A stretch of DNA of 64,000 nt from Pseudarthrobacter chlorophenolicus A6 (GCF_000022025.1 NC_011886.1:620001-684000), one strand, 5' to 3'. Numbered from the stretch's first letter, positions 17,202 to 26,144 are shown. The notes: a model not told the origin generated them from the letters alone. A program made the numbers and translations.

Positions 17202-18208
17202 GCCAGGCCCAGTTTGGTCAGGACGTCCGCCACCCGCTTGTCCTGCTCGGTGAGGAAGCTCTTGAACTCGTCACCGGTGATGAACGCATCGGTCCAGCCG
17301 TGGGTATTCAGTGCTTCCTTCCAGCCGGTGGTGCCGTGCATCTTCTCGAGGGCCGCGATCAGGGAGGACTTGTCCTCGTCGCTGATGCCCGGAGGAGCCA
17401 CAATGCCGCGCCAGTTGGTGAAGACCAGGTCGATGTTGGATTCCTTCAGCGTGGGGGCGTCCACGCCTTCGAGCCGCTTCTCGCCGCTCGTGGCCAGCAC
17501 GCGGACCTCACCGGATTCGATCTGCTTCAGGTACTCGCCGGCGCCGGAGGCTGCGAAGCCCAGCTTGTTGCCGAGGATCGCGGGGAGGAGGTCGCCGCCG
17601 CCGTCGTAGGAGACGAAGTTAACCTTGGTGGCGTCGATGCCCACGGCACCTGCCAGCTGCATGGGCAGCAGGTGGTCCGGGCCGCCGGGGGAGGAGCCGC
17701 CGCCGACGGCGATGGAACCCGGGTCTGCCTTCCAGGCCTTCACGAGGTCGTCGATGGTCTTGTAGGGGGAGTCCTTGCTGACCATGATGGCGCCGGGCTC
17801 TTCGATGAGCCGTGCCAGCGGAGTTGTTTCGGTCAGCTTCGACTCGGACTTGTTGGTGTAGCTGGCGCCCACCACGCCCAGGCCCATCAGCATGGTGAGG
17901 TCGCCGTTGCCCTTTTCGTTGACCACGCGGGCCAGGCCCACGGTGCCGCCGGCGCCGGCAAGGTTGAAGACTTCGGTGTTGGTGGAGATCTTCTCGTCGT
18001 CGAGGACCTTCGCGGCGGCGCGTGCGGTGGTGTCGTAGCCGCCGCCCGGGGTGTTGGGGACCATGATTTGGAGTCCGGTGACCGGCTTGGCGGCGGAGCC
18101 GGAGCTCTCGGTGCCGGTGGAGCTCTTACCGGTGGCACCGCAGCCGGTGGCCATCAGGGCGATGCCGGCAGCGACGGCGGCAATTCGCAATGCGCGGATC
18201 TGGCGCAT
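17198..18208 (-). CDS. tctC: Tripartite tricarboxylate transporter substrate-binding lipoprotein TctC
   Basis: A 336-residue extracytoplasmic solute receptor. It has a lipoprotein signal peptide with lipobox LMATGC, so it is anchored outside the membrane. The Bug/TctC fold is recognised from PNTPGGGYDTTARAAAKVL and from SIAVGGGSSPGGPDHLLPMQLAGAVG. ATG at 18208 follows AGAGGAAC. It is the first gene of tctCBA-usp and is divergent from the sensor kinase gene, with a CRP-like site and an inverted repeat between them. Confidence 0.94.
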   Translation of the reverse strand: MRQIRALRIAAVAAGIALMATGCGATGKSSTGTESSGSAAKPVTGLQIMVPNTPGGGYDTTARAAAKVLDDEKISTNTEVFNLAGAGGTVGLARVVNEKGNGDLTMLMGLGVVGASYTNKSESKLTETTPLARLIEEPGAIMVSKDSPYKTIDDLVKAWKADPGSIAVGGGSSPGGPDHLLPMQLAGAVGIDATKVNFVSYDGGGDLLPAILGNKLGFAASGAGEYLKQIESGEVRVLATSGEKRLEGVDAPTLKESNIDLVFTNWRGIVAPPGISDEDKSSLIAALEKMHGTTGWKEALNTHGWTDAFITGDEFKSFLTEQDKRVADVLTKLGLA

Positions 18209-18274
18209 GGGGTTCCTCTTCTCATGAAAAACGTTCAGCAAGACTGACTGGTGCAACCGATGCTAGGCCCGGCC

Positions 18275-18318
18275 GTGACGCCGGTCACTCTTATGTACGC
18301 AGAGAAAGTTAAGTACAT
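18275..18318. promoter_or_regulatory. CRP/GlxR-like site and inverted repeat in the tctC/kinase intergenic region
   Basis: GTGACGCCGGTCAC (18275-18288) is a perfect GTGA-N6-TCAC palindrome, the CRP/GlxR form. ATGTAC (18293-18298) and GTACAT (18313-18318) form an inverted repeat in an A/T-rich stretch, a plausible response-regulator site. Both assignments are inferred. Confidence 0.5.
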
Positions 18319-18445
18319 TGCGTTCACGTTTCCGAAGTCCCACCCCGCATTCTTCCGCGCTCCGGTGGCGCCGCCGGTGGGATATAGTTCCCACGTATTG
18401 CGGCCGGAACGGTGGCCGCGTGAAGCCAAAAAAGGACCAACCACA

Positions 18446-20038
18446 GTGACTCGACGAAGAGGCATGTCCCTCGCGGGGCAATTCCTGGTGCTGCAGTTGC
18501 TGATCGTGTTGGCCGTGCTGGTGGCCGTGGTGGCCATCTCGCTGGCCCAGTCCGCCGCGGCTTTCGAGCGCGTGGAAGGCCGCCGGGCGCTGTCCGCGGC
18601 CGAGGCCCTTGGCGCCAACCCTGCCGTCCGCGAGCTGCTTCCGGCTGCCGAACCGCGGGGCGGTGCAGCCCTCCCGGCCGTGGCCGAATCGGTGCGGATC
18701 GTCTCCGGCTCCGCCCAGGTGGCGCTGGCCCGCAGGGACCGCACCGTGGTGACGGCGTCGGATCCCGGCCTGCTGGGGCAGCAGCTGGCCCTCGGCGAAA
18801 GCCGGGTCATGGAGGGCAGGGCCTGGACCGGGGTGCTGACCACCAACGGAACGGCCGTCCTGTCCGCGCACGTTCCGGTGCTGGACGATGACGGCAAGAT
18901 GATCGGGATTGCGTCCATCAGCCGCAACTATCCCACTACACTCGAGCGGCTGGGCGATGCCGTACCCAACCTCCTCACTTATGTGGGCGTGGCCAGCATC
19001 CTCGGCGTGGCCGGTTCACTGTTGCTGTCGCGCAGGGTCAAACGGCAGACGCTGGGCATGGAACCGAGTGAGATCACCGGCCTGGTGGAGAATCGCGAGG
19101 CCATGCTGCATGGCCTGAAGGAAGGCGTGGTGGCGCTCGACCCGCACGAGCGCATAACGGTTGCCAACGACAGTGCCAGGGAATTGCTGGGCCTGCCCGC
19201 CGACTGCGTGGGCAGGAAACTGGCGTCCCTTCCAGTGGACCCGGCTCTGAAAATTGTGCTCACCCGCGACCAGCCGGACCCGGACCAGCTGGTGTTGGTG
19301 GGGGAACGGCTGGTGGTCCTAAACCGGGTCCCTATCCAGTCCCGGGGCCGCGGAATCGGATCGGTCACCACCCTGCGTGACCGGACGGAACTGTCCTCGC
19401 TTGAGCGGGAACTGGGCACCACCCGGACCGCCACGGACACCCTCCGCGCCCAGGCGCACGAGTTCGCCAACCAGCTGCACGTCATCTCGGGGCTGATCCA
19501 GATCGGCGACTACGACTCCGTGGTCCAGTTCGTCAACGGGGCAACCGTGGACCGTACCCGGCTCAGCGACGAGGTGACGGGCAGGATCAAGGACCCGGCA
19601 CTGGCCGCACTGCTCATCGCGAAGTCCAGCCTCGCCACCGAGCGGGGCGTCGCCCTCCAGTTGGATCCGGCGTCGTCCCTGCTGCCCGTGGACGAGGAAC
19701 TGTCCCGGGACCTGGTGACGGTGGCGGGGAACCTGGTGGACAACGCGTTCGACGCCGTCTCCGGGCTCCCGCAGGCAACGGTGAGGGTGCTGGTGGAAGA
19801 TGGGGAGGGACAGGTGGTGGTGACCGTCCGGGACAATGGCCACGGGGTTCCCGCCGACGCCGCGGACCACATCTTCCGGCAGGGCTTCACCACCAAGGAT
19901 GCCCGGCGGGAAGGCGGCCGAGGCTTCGGGCTGGCCCTGTCCCGCGTGGTGTGCCGCAGGTCCGGCGGGGACCTGGCGGTAGCCAACGACAACGGGGCGG
20001 TCTTCACCGCCCGCTTCAACAAAGGTGCACGCGCATGA
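18446..20038 (+). CDS. CitA/DpiB-type sensor histidine kinase
   Basis: A 530-residue membrane kinase that senses external carboxylates in characterised relatives. TM1 is at about residues 10-35, a periplasmic sensor follows (about 36-170), TM2 is near 175-192, a PAS domain near 205-310 (EGVVALDPHERITVAND), then a Spo0B-type phosphoacceptor helix with His338 (RAQAHEFANQLHVISGLIQ). The ATPase domain has NLVDNAFDAV, DNGHGVP and GRGFGLAL. I chose the GTG at 18446 with an AAAAAGGA site; the long upstream frame is in the promoter. It overlaps the response-regulator gene by four bases and is divergent from tctC. Confidence 0.92.
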   Translation: MTRRRGMSLAGQFLVLQLLIVLAVLVAVVAISLAQSAAAFERVEGRRALSAAEALGANPAVRELLPAAEPRGGAALPAVAESVRIVSGSAQVALARRDRTVVTASDPGLLGQQLALGESRVMEGRAWTGVLTTNGTAVLSAHVPVLDDDGKMIGIASISRNYPTTLERLGDAVPNLLTYVGVASILGVAGSLLLSRRVKRQTLGMEPSEITGLVENREAMLHGLKEGVVALDPHERITVANDSARELLGLPADCVGRKLASLPVDPALKIVLTRDQPDPDQLVLVGERLVVLNRVPIQSRGRGIGSVTTLRDRTELSSLERELGTTRTATDTLRAQAHEFANQLHVISGLIQIGDYDSVVQFVNGATVDRTRLSDEVTGRIKDPALAALLIAKSSLATERGVALQLDPASSLLPVDEELSRDLVTVAGNLVDNAFDAVSGLPQATVRVLVEDGEGQVVVTVRDNGHGVPADAADHIFRQGFTTKDARREGGRGFGLALSRVVCRRSGGDLAVANDNGAVFTARFNKGARA

Positions 20039-20706
20039 TCAAGGTCCTGATTGTCGATGACGACTTCATGGTGGCCAAGGTCCACGCCGGCTTCATCCAG
20101 CGCACCGCGGGGTTCACCGTGGTGGGCGCCGCGCACACCGGCGCCCAGGCCGTCGTCGAGACCCAACGCCTCCAGCCGGACCTGGTGCTGCTGGACATCC
20201 ACCTGCCGGACATCAACGGACTGGACCTGATGCACCAGCTGCGGGAGGTGGCGCCGGAACTCGATGTGCTGGTGATCAGCGCCGCCCGCGAGGTCGAAAC
20301 AGTGCGGAAAGCCCTGCGCGGCGGGATCGTGCACTACCTCATCAAACCGTTCTCGCAGGCTGACCTGCAGGAGCGGCTGGACCATTACCGCAGCGCCTAC
20401 CACGGCCTCGATTCGTCCAAGGACGTGGCCGAGCAGTCGGACGTCAACAGGGTCTTCGGCCTGGACAGCGCCACGGCCCAGCGGCCGTTGCCCAAGGGGT
20501 GCAGCGTGGAGACTCTGCGGTTGGTGGAAGGGGCGCTGAAAGCGGCCGACGGCGACCTGTCGGCTGCCGAAGTTGCCGAACAGTTGGGCACGTCAAGGGT
20601 CAGCGCGCGCCGCTACCTGGAGTACCTGCACGACGAAGGGCTGCTGGAAGTCCGGCTGAAATACGGGGTAGGGCGTCCGGAACGCAGGTACCTGCCCAAG
20701 GCATGA
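20035..20706 (+). CDS. CitB/DpiA-type response regulator
   Basis: A 223-residue regulator. The receiver domain has the acidic pocket (IVDDD), the phospho-acceptor Asp54 (VLLDIHLPDINGLDL) and Lys104 (YLIKPF). The C-terminal region, about 160-215 (SAAEVAEQLGTSRVSARRYLEYL), is the helix-turn-helix typical of the CitT/CitB class. Its ATG overlaps the kinase stop as ATGA, so the two are translated together. It probably activates tctCBA in response to tri- or dicarboxylates. Confidence 0.92.
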   Translation: MIKVLIVDDDFMVAKVHAGFIQRTAGFTVVGAAHTGAQAVVETQRLQPDLVLLDIHLPDINGLDLMHQLREVAPELDVLVISAAREVETVRKALRGGIVHYLIKPFSQADLQERLDHYRSAYHGLDSSKDVAEQSDVNRVFGLDSATAQRPLPKGCSVETLRLVEGALKAADGDLSAAEVAEQLGTSRVSARRYLEYLHDEGLLEVRLKYGVGRPERRYLPKA

Positions 20707-20748
20707 TGCCGTCCCCGGACCCGGAACGCATTGTGGTGGGACCGCAGG

Positions 20749-21726
20749 TCAGCGGAGCAGCGTGTCCACCAGCCGCGCCGCTACGCGGGCGGTGCGGTGG
20801 TCAAGGTCGAACTCCGGGTTAAGTTCCGCCACATCGCAGTGGAGGAGCTTCCCGCTCCGGGCAACCTGCCGGCACACCGCGCTGATGACCGGCAGCGGAA
20901 CGCCGTAGGCTGCGGGTGCGCTGACGCCGGGTGCCACCGACGCCGGAAGCACGTCCAGGTCGATGGTCAGGTACAGGACATCGATGCCGTCGAGGAAGGA
21001 CGCCACGAACGCCTCCACCCGGTCCGCTGCGCAGTCCTCGTCCAGCAGGTAGCGGACGCCCAGGCGGTCCGCGGTATCGAACAGGGCGCGGGTGTTGTTC
21101 GCTTCAGAAATCCCCACAACGGCATACCGGAAGTCCCGGCCGGCACCGGCTTCGGCGCGGGCCATCTGGAGGAACGGGGTCCCGGAGCTGGGAACGGGTT
21201 CGTCCCGCAGGTCGAAGTGGGCATCGAGGTTCAGGACCCCCAGCCGGCTGCCGTCCCGGATGGCACCGGACCCGCTGACGCCAAGGTAGCTGGCGTAGGC
21301 GGTCTCGTGGCCGCCGCCCAGCACCACCGTCAGGTGGCCGGCGTCGAGCAGGGCCGTCACAGCGCTGCCCAGCCGGGCCTGGCCGCCTTCCAGGTCAGGA
21401 CCCGGAACCGTGACGTCGCCGGCGTCGTACACTGCCCGGTCCAGATGGAATGCCAGCGGTCCCAGCGCCTTGCGGACCGCGGCGGGGGCGGCGGCCGCAC
21501 CCGGGCGGCCTTTGTTCCGGCGTACTCCTTCGTCGCTGCAGAACCCCAGCAGGACCGCCGGCGCGCTGGGAGCCAGGGCGCCCGGAGGGCCGTCGTGGCC
21601 GCTTGCCGCCGCGCTCGCGTAAGGTTCCACCGCCTGCCACCAGCGCCGGTGCTCCGGCCCGTCGCCGTCGAACCTTCCGGTCCAGGCGCTGGGCGGGGTG
21701 TCGACGTCGGGAGTTGGGGAAGCCAT
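20749..21726 (-). CDS. hutG: Formimidoylglutamase (ureohydrolase family)
   Basis: Last step of the direct hut branch: N-formimino-L-glutamate plus water gives glutamate and formamide. The protein has 325 residues with the three Mn-binding motifs of arginase-fold enzymes: VVLGGGHETAY, NLDAHFDLR and TIDLDVLPASVAPG. HutG rather than agmatinase is favoured by KGRPGAAAAPAAVRKAL and by the hut palindrome at 21780-21797 upstream. It is about 8 kb from hutH and in the opposite orientation. The start ATG at 21726 is followed by MASPTPDV. Confidence 0.88.
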   Translation of the reverse strand: MASPTPDVDTPPSAWTGRFDGDGPEHRRWWQAVEPYASAAASGHDGPPGALAPSAPAVLLGFCSDEGVRRNKGRPGAAAAPAAVRKALGPLAFHLDRAVYDAGDVTVPGPDLEGGQARLGSAVTALLDAGHLTVVLGGGHETAYASYLGVSGSGAIRDGSRLGVLNLDAHFDLRDEPVPSSGTPFLQMARAEAGAGRDFRYAVVGISEANNTRALFDTADRLGVRYLLDEDCAADRVEAFVASFLDGIDVLYLTIDLDVLPASVAPGVSAPAAYGVPLPVISAVCRQVARSGKLLHCDVAELNPEFDLDHRTARVAARLVDTLLR

Positions 21727-21779
21727 GTTCCAAGCTCACCGCATGGCCGCCGCGAAAGCGAGCAGGACCGCCGCGGTCC

Positions 21780-21797
21780 TGTCTGGAATGCGAGAAC
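21780..21797. promoter_or_regulatory. Degenerate hut palindrome upstream of hutG
   Basis: The first ten bases, TGTCTGGAAT, are identical to the left half of the hutU operator and the right half is degenerate; 14 of 18 positions fit TGTCYGGRATYCCRGACA. It lies 54 bases upstream of the hutG start. Confidence 0.45.
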
Positions 21798-21970
21798 CCG
21801 GCCCATACAAGCAGGCCAGTACAAACTGGCCCGCGCAAGCGGATGCGGTGAAAGCAGGACGCCCGGGAGTCAGGGCGCCCTGGCAGCAGGGGCTAAGGTG
21901 GAGCATCCCCTTCCGGGACGCATCACGTTGCCTGCGCCTGCCCGGCGCACGAACAGCCGGAGAACTGCAC

Positions 21971-23275
21971 GTGTTTGAAGCCCCCAACATCCTTTTCGCG
22001 GCAGCCGGAGTGGCAGTATTCGTGGCCGCGGTGCTGCCCAAGCTGCTGCGGAACATGCCGTTTTCCATGCCGATGGTCTTCCTCGGTGCCGGGATGGCGG
22101 CGTTCGCCCTGATCCCCACCCTGCCCAGCCCGGATCCCGTAGCGCACGGCGAGTTTGTCCTGCACCTCTCGGAAATCTGCGTGATTGTTTCGCTGATGGG
22201 TGCCGGGCTCGCCCTGGACCGGCCAGTGGGACGCAGCGGATGGTCAACCACGTGGCGGCTCCTGGGCATTGCCATGCCCCTATGCATCGTGGCGCTGACG
22301 CTGCTGGGGCTGTGGTTCCTGGGGCTCGGCCTGGGCGCTGCGCTGCTCGTGGCAGCCGGCCTGGCACCCACTGACCCGGTGCTGGCTTCGGAAGTGCAGG
22401 TGGGGGAGCCGGCTGACGACGAGGAGGGCACCGGCAAGGAAGACGAGGTGCGGTTCGGCCTCACCTCGGAGGCCGGGCTGAACGACGGCCTCGCCTTCCC
22501 TTTCGTCTACCTCGCCATCGCCATCAGCATCGCCGGCGCGGACCCGGCGGCGTGGTTTCCCCAATGGTTCGGGCTGGACGTGCTGTGGAGGCTGGCCATC
22601 GGCCTGCTGGCGGGGTTCCTTACCGGAAAGCTGCTGGCCCGCCTCTTCTTTTCAGCCCGGAAGGAAAGCCTGCGCCTGTCCAACCATTCGGAGGGTTTCG
22701 TTGCCCTGGCCGCCACTTTCCTGGCGTACGGGCTGACCGAGATGGTGGAGGGCTACGGTTTCATAGCCGTCTTTGTGTGCGCGGTGACCATCCGGGCCGC
22801 CGAACGGACGCACGGCTACCACCGCGTTCTGCACTCCTACGTGGAGCAGCTGGAGCGCCTCCTGACGGTGGTCATCCTGGTCCTGCTGGGCGGGGCCATT
22901 GCCCGCGGACTCCTGTCCGGGATGGGCCTGGCCGAGGTGCTCGTGGCGTTGGCGTTCCTGCTGCTGGTCCGCCCGCTGGCGGGCTGGCTGAGCCTGCTGC
23001 GGGGGAAGACCGGCCCACGGGAAAGGATTGCCCTGTCCTTCTTCGGCATCCGCGGAATCGGTTCGCTGTATTACCTGTCCTACGCGCTCGGGAAGGGCAG
23101 TTTCGCCGGGCAGGCGGAATGGCTGTGGGGCTTCGTGGGGCTGGTGGTGGCCATGTCCATCGTGATCCATGGCGCCACCACCTCACCCCTGATGAACCGG
23201 CTTGACCGGCTGCGGGGAAAGAAAGCGCGGGCGGTGTCCGGCGACGAAGGGCTGGCACCCAACACACCGGTCTGA
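21971..23275 (+). CDS. Monovalent cation:proton antiporter (CPA1/NhaP-like)
   Basis: A 434-residue membrane protein with about 12 hydrophobic segments. The ion-binding region is seen in AAGLAPTDPVLASEVQVG (discontinuous helix with the TDP motif) and in FGLTSEAGLNDGLAFPFVYLA, the ND motif typical of CPA1 Na+/H+ exchangers. FFGIRGIGSLYYLSYAL matches TM11. I chose the GTG at 21971, with GGAG eight bases upstream; the upstream open frame overlaps the hutG promoter and lacks coding character. It exports Na+ or K+ in exchange for protons. Confidence 0.85.
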   Translation: MFEAPNILFAAAGVAVFVAAVLPKLLRNMPFSMPMVFLGAGMAAFALIPTLPSPDPVAHGEFVLHLSEICVIVSLMGAGLALDRPVGRSGWSTTWRLLGIAMPLCIVALTLLGLWFLGLGLGAALLVAAGLAPTDPVLASEVQVGEPADDEEGTGKEDEVRFGLTSEAGLNDGLAFPFVYLAIAISIAGADPAAWFPQWFGLDVLWRLAIGLLAGFLTGKLLARLFFSARKESLRLSNHSEGFVALAATFLAYGLTEMVEGYGFIAVFVCAVTIRAAERTHGYHRVLHSYVEQLERLLTVVILVLLGGAIARGLLSGMGLAEVLVALAFLLLVRPLAGWLSLLRGKTGPRERIALSFFGIRGIGSLYYLSYALGKGSFAGQAEWLWGFVGLVVAMSIVIHGATTSPLMNRLDRLRGKKARAVSGDEGLAPNTPV

Positions 23276-23286
23276 GTACCGGTGGG

Positions 23287-24732
23287 TCAGAGCATGCCCA
23301 GGGCGGCCTCGATGGGGCCGATGGCGAAGAACAGCAGGAACGCTGCGGCCACAGCCCACATGAGGGGGTGGATTTCCTTCGCCTTGCCCTGCACGGTCCG
23401 GATCAGCACGAAGCTGATGAAGCCGGCACCCAGGCCGTTGGCAATCGAGTAGGTGAACGGCATCAGGGCGAAGGTCAGGAACGCCGGGATGGCGATGCCC
23501 CAGTCCTGCCAGTCGATCTTGCCCACCTGGGAAACCATCATGAAGCCCACCACCACCAGGGCGGGGGCAACTGCCTCGAACGGAACAAGGTTGATGAGCG
23601 GCGTGAAGAACATGGCCACCAGGAACAGCAGGCCGGTGACGATCGAGGCCAGGCCCGTCCGGGCGCCCTCCCCGATGCCCGCGCCGGCTTCGACGTAGAT
23701 CTGGTTGGAGGACACGGACGCGCCGCCGCCAACGATCGCCCCGAGCGCATCCACCTGGAGGACGCGGTCGACGTCGGGAATGTTGCCGTGCTCGTCCACC
23801 GTGCCGGCCTCGTTCGCCAGGCCCACCATGGTGCCCATGGCGTCGAAGAAGATGCTGAGCAGGATGACGAAGGCCAGGAGCGTGGCGGCCACGAAGCCCA
23901 GGTGCTCGAACGCGCCGAACGGGTTGGCCTTGCCGATCAGGGACAGGTCAGGCGCGGCCCACTCGGAGAACGCGGGGGACACCAGGGACCAGCCCTGCGG
24001 GTTGAACGGCTTGTCCGGGGACACGCTGGGGCCGATGTGCAGGGTCATTTCCAGGATGACGGCCAGCACGGTGGACGTGATGATGCCGATCAGGATGGCG
24101 CCCTTGACCTTGCGGACCACCAGGGCGATGGTGAGGACCAGGCCGAACACGAACACCGCGGTGGGCCAGCCCAGGAGCTTGCCGTCGAAGCCCAGGCCCA
24201 CGGGGACGGTGGTCCCGGCAACGTCGGGGATGCGGCGGACAAAGCCCGCGTTCACGAGGCCGATCAGGGCGATGAAGAGGCCGATGCCCACCACGATCGC
24301 CGTCTTGAGCCCGTCCGGCACTGCTTTGAACACGGCGGTGCGGAAGCCCGTGAGGACCAGGATGAGCATGGTCACGCCGGACAGCACCACCAGGCCCATC
24401 ATGTCCGGCCACGTCAGGCCGGGGTTCGTGGCCACGGTGACCGCCACGAACGCGTTGACGCCCAAGCCGGTGGCCAGGGCGAACGGGTGCTTGGCCCAGG
24501 CCCCCATCAGGATGGTCAGGATGCCGGCAACGAAGGCCGTCACCGCGGCAACGGCGGTGAATCCAAGGGTGTTGCCGCTGGAGTCCGCCCCGGAAAGGAT
24601 GAGCGGGTTCAGTACCACGATGTAGCTCATGGCGAAGAAGGTGGCGAACCCGCCGCGGATCTCGCGGGAGAGGTTGGAACCGCGTTCGGTGATCTTGAAA
24701 TACCGGTCCAGGGCAGAGCCTTGCTTAAGCAT
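23287..24732 (-). CDS. NCS2-family purine permease (AzgA-like)
   Basis: A 481-residue transporter with about 13-14 hydrophobic segments. The AzgA-subgroup hallmarks are an N-terminal EIRGGFATFFAMSYIVVLNP, then HPFALATGLGVNAFVA, SIFFDAMGTMVGLANEAG and VSSNQIYVEAGAGIGEGARTG. Members take up adenine, guanine or hypoxanthine with protons. It has no co-directional neighbour close by and ends convergently with the antiporter gene. I looked upstream for a purine riboswitch and saw none. Confidence 0.92.
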   Translation of the reverse strand: MLKQGSALDRYFKITERGSNLSREIRGGFATFFAMSYIVVLNPLILSGADSSGNTLGFTAVAAVTAFVAGILTILMGAWAKHPFALATGLGVNAFVAVTVATNPGLTWPDMMGLVVLSGVTMLILVLTGFRTAVFKAVPDGLKTAIVVGIGLFIALIGLVNAGFVRRIPDVAGTTVPVGLGFDGKLLGWPTAVFVFGLVLTIALVVRKVKGAILIGIITSTVLAVILEMTLHIGPSVSPDKPFNPQGWSLVSPAFSEWAAPDLSLIGKANPFGAFEHLGFVAATLLAFVILLSIFFDAMGTMVGLANEAGTVDEHGNIPDVDRVLQVDALGAIVGGGASVSSNQIYVEAGAGIGEGARTGLASIVTGLLFLVAMFFTPLINLVPFEAVAPALVVVGFMMVSQVGKIDWQDWGIAIPAFLTFALMPFTYSIANGLGAGFISFVLIRTVQGKAKEIHPLMWAVAAAFLLFFAIGPIEAALGML

Positions 24733-24842
24733 TAGTCCTCCGGGGAATGATGTGGGGATACCTGCATCCTATTGGGGCGGCGGCGGGACGGCCGCCAATT
24801 TCACCTAGTCTGTAAGGAAGCCAACACAAGGAGCAGTGCACC

Positions 24843-25463
24843 ATGCGTCCCTTCCGCCATTTCCGCGCCCTTCTTCTGGGAGCCGCCGTCCTGGCGGCCT
24901 CGCTGGGCGTGGCCGGTCCGGCAGCCGCCCACGACGCCGCAGAGTCCAGCAGCCCGGCGCAGGGCGGGTCAGTCCCGGCGCCGCCAGCGAAGGTTTCGGT
25001 GACCTTCAACAACAAGCCGCTGGGCCTCGGGGCCTCAATCTCGGTCAAGGACGCCGCCGGTGCCGAATGGGCTGACGGTGCGGTGGAGATCGTGGACAAC
25101 GTGGCGTCGCAGAAGCTGCGCCCGGGAGGACCGGCCGGCGCATACACGGTGGCGTGGCGGGTGGTCAGCTCCGATTCGCACCCTATCGAGGGGACGTTTA
25201 CGTTCACGGCTGCCGCGGCTGCGGAAGGGGCCGGCGCGGCAGCCACAGGCGGTGCCAGTACGACGCCGGGCGCTGCCGTTCCGGGGGCGGGCACCGCCCA
25301 GCCCGGGGCCACAGCGCCTGCCGAACCGGCAAGCTCCGCGCAGCCGTTCCAATGGAGCATCGTCATCTTTGCGGTGGTGGCCGTAGGCCTGCTGGTTGCG
25401 TTGGCTGTGCTGGCCAGGCGCCGCCTTTCCGGCGGCGCCGATGGGGAACCGGACAGCGTATAG
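24843..25463 (+). CDS. CopC-domain copper-resistance-like protein
   Basis: A 206-residue secreted, membrane-tethered protein. A signal peptide (about 1-29, ending GPAAAH) leaves His at the mature N-terminus, the Cu(II) ligand in CopC proteins. The CopC beta-barrel covers about 29-125, with the second conserved His in SSDSHPIEGTFTF. An Ala/Gly/Pro/Thr linker and one C-terminal transmembrane helix (WSIVIFAVVAVGLLVALAV) follow. Fusion to CopD is absent, unlike many homologues. The role is copper binding or trafficking at the cell surface; copper specificity is inferred. Confidence 0.88.
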   Translation: MRPFRHFRALLLGAAVLAASLGVAGPAAAHDAAESSSPAQGGSVPAPPAKVSVTFNNKPLGLGASISVKDAAGAEWADGAVEIVDNVASQKLRPGGPAGAYTVAWRVVSSDSHPIEGTFTFTAAAAAEGAGAAATGGASTTPGAAVPGAGTAQPGATAPAEPASSAQPFQWSIVIFAVVAVGLLVALAVLARRRLSGGADGEPDSV

Positions 25464-25465
25464 GA

Positions 25466-25505
25466 GCCCGGCAGCCGGGTGCTGCTGCCTCCCGGCGTGC
25501 CGGGC
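25466..25505. terminator. Possible bidirectional terminator hairpin
   Basis: GCCCGGCA (25466-25473) pairs with TGCCGGGC (25498-25505) over a 24-base loop, between the convergent copC-like and FAD-binding genes. The loop is long and there is no U tract. Confidence 0.4.
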
Positions 25506-25511
25506 AGGCCG

Positions 25512-26144
25512 CTAGCAGGGCAGCATGGACAGGCTTCCTGTTGCCGGGAAGGCCGTGCTGTCCGGGTTTACCTTGGCGGAGATGGCCTGGCCCACGGTCT
25601 TCGCCTGGCGCAGCACCTCCTTGGGCGAGGGCGTGATCAGCTCTCCCACGCCCACAAGGTAGATGCCGATGGCACGCATGGCTGCGGCGAGGTTGCGGCC
25701 CACGGCGATGCCAAAATCATTGATCATGCGCCGCAGCTGGCTCTGCGCGCAGCGGGTGAGGACAATATGGTCCGCCACCAGCACTCCGGTGGGGGTGTGC
25801 ACTTCCCACTGCGGGGTTGCCGCGCTTTCCGGGGCACCGTCCACCTGGGTCAACTGCACGGCCCGGGTGCTGCGGATATCGACGTCGTGGCTGGCGGCGT
25901 AGTTGCGGAGGTGCCGCAGGATCTCGTTGCGCTCCTGGAGCGTCGCGGAATCCGCCGTGTCGATGCGTTGGAGTGAGGTGGTGACGGCGGGCGGCGTGGC
26001 CCCGAAAGTGTCCAGGCCGTCAACCACGATGGAGTGGATACCCCTGCGGCGCAGCTCGGCTGCCACAGCGAGTCCGGACAGCCCGGTGCCAATGATCACG
26101 GTGGTGGTCTGTTCGGTCCCGGCATTTCCAGGCATGTTTGACAC
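25512..26144 (-). CDS. Short FAD/NAD(P)-binding Rossmann protein
   Basis: A 210-residue protein starting with a clear dinucleotide-binding motif (TTVIIGTGLSGLAVAAELRRRG) followed by an acidic strand end (SIVVDGLDTFG). It resembles the N-terminal part of flavoprotein monooxygenases, including a segment like the second FAD strand (LVADHIVLTRCAQSQL). It is far shorter than a full monooxygenase and lacks an obvious substrate domain, so catalytic activity is doubtful. The GTG at 26144 has an AAGGAGG site nine bases upstream; an ATG nine bases later is the alternative. It is divergent from the universal stress gene across a 421-base intergenic region. Confidence 0.65.
   Translation of the reverse strand: MSNMPGNAGTEQTTTVIIGTGLSGLAVAAELRRRGIHSIVVDGLDTFGATPPAVTTSLQRIDTADSATLQERNEILRHLRNYAASHDVDIRSTRAVQLTQVDGAPESAATPQWEVHTPTGVLVADHIVLTRCAQSQLRRMINDFGIAVGRNLAAAMRAIGIYLVGVGELITPSPKEVLRQAKTVGQAISAKVNPDSTAFPATGSLSMLPC

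Noticed and set aside
23368..24735. 455-residue open frame opposite the NCS2 permease
   Set aside because: Same shadow effect, with Gln/His/Glu/Gly-rich sequence and no motif.
24733..24842. Possible purine riboswitch before the NCS2 permease
   Set aside because: No three-helix junction with the conserved purine-aptamer loops is visible.
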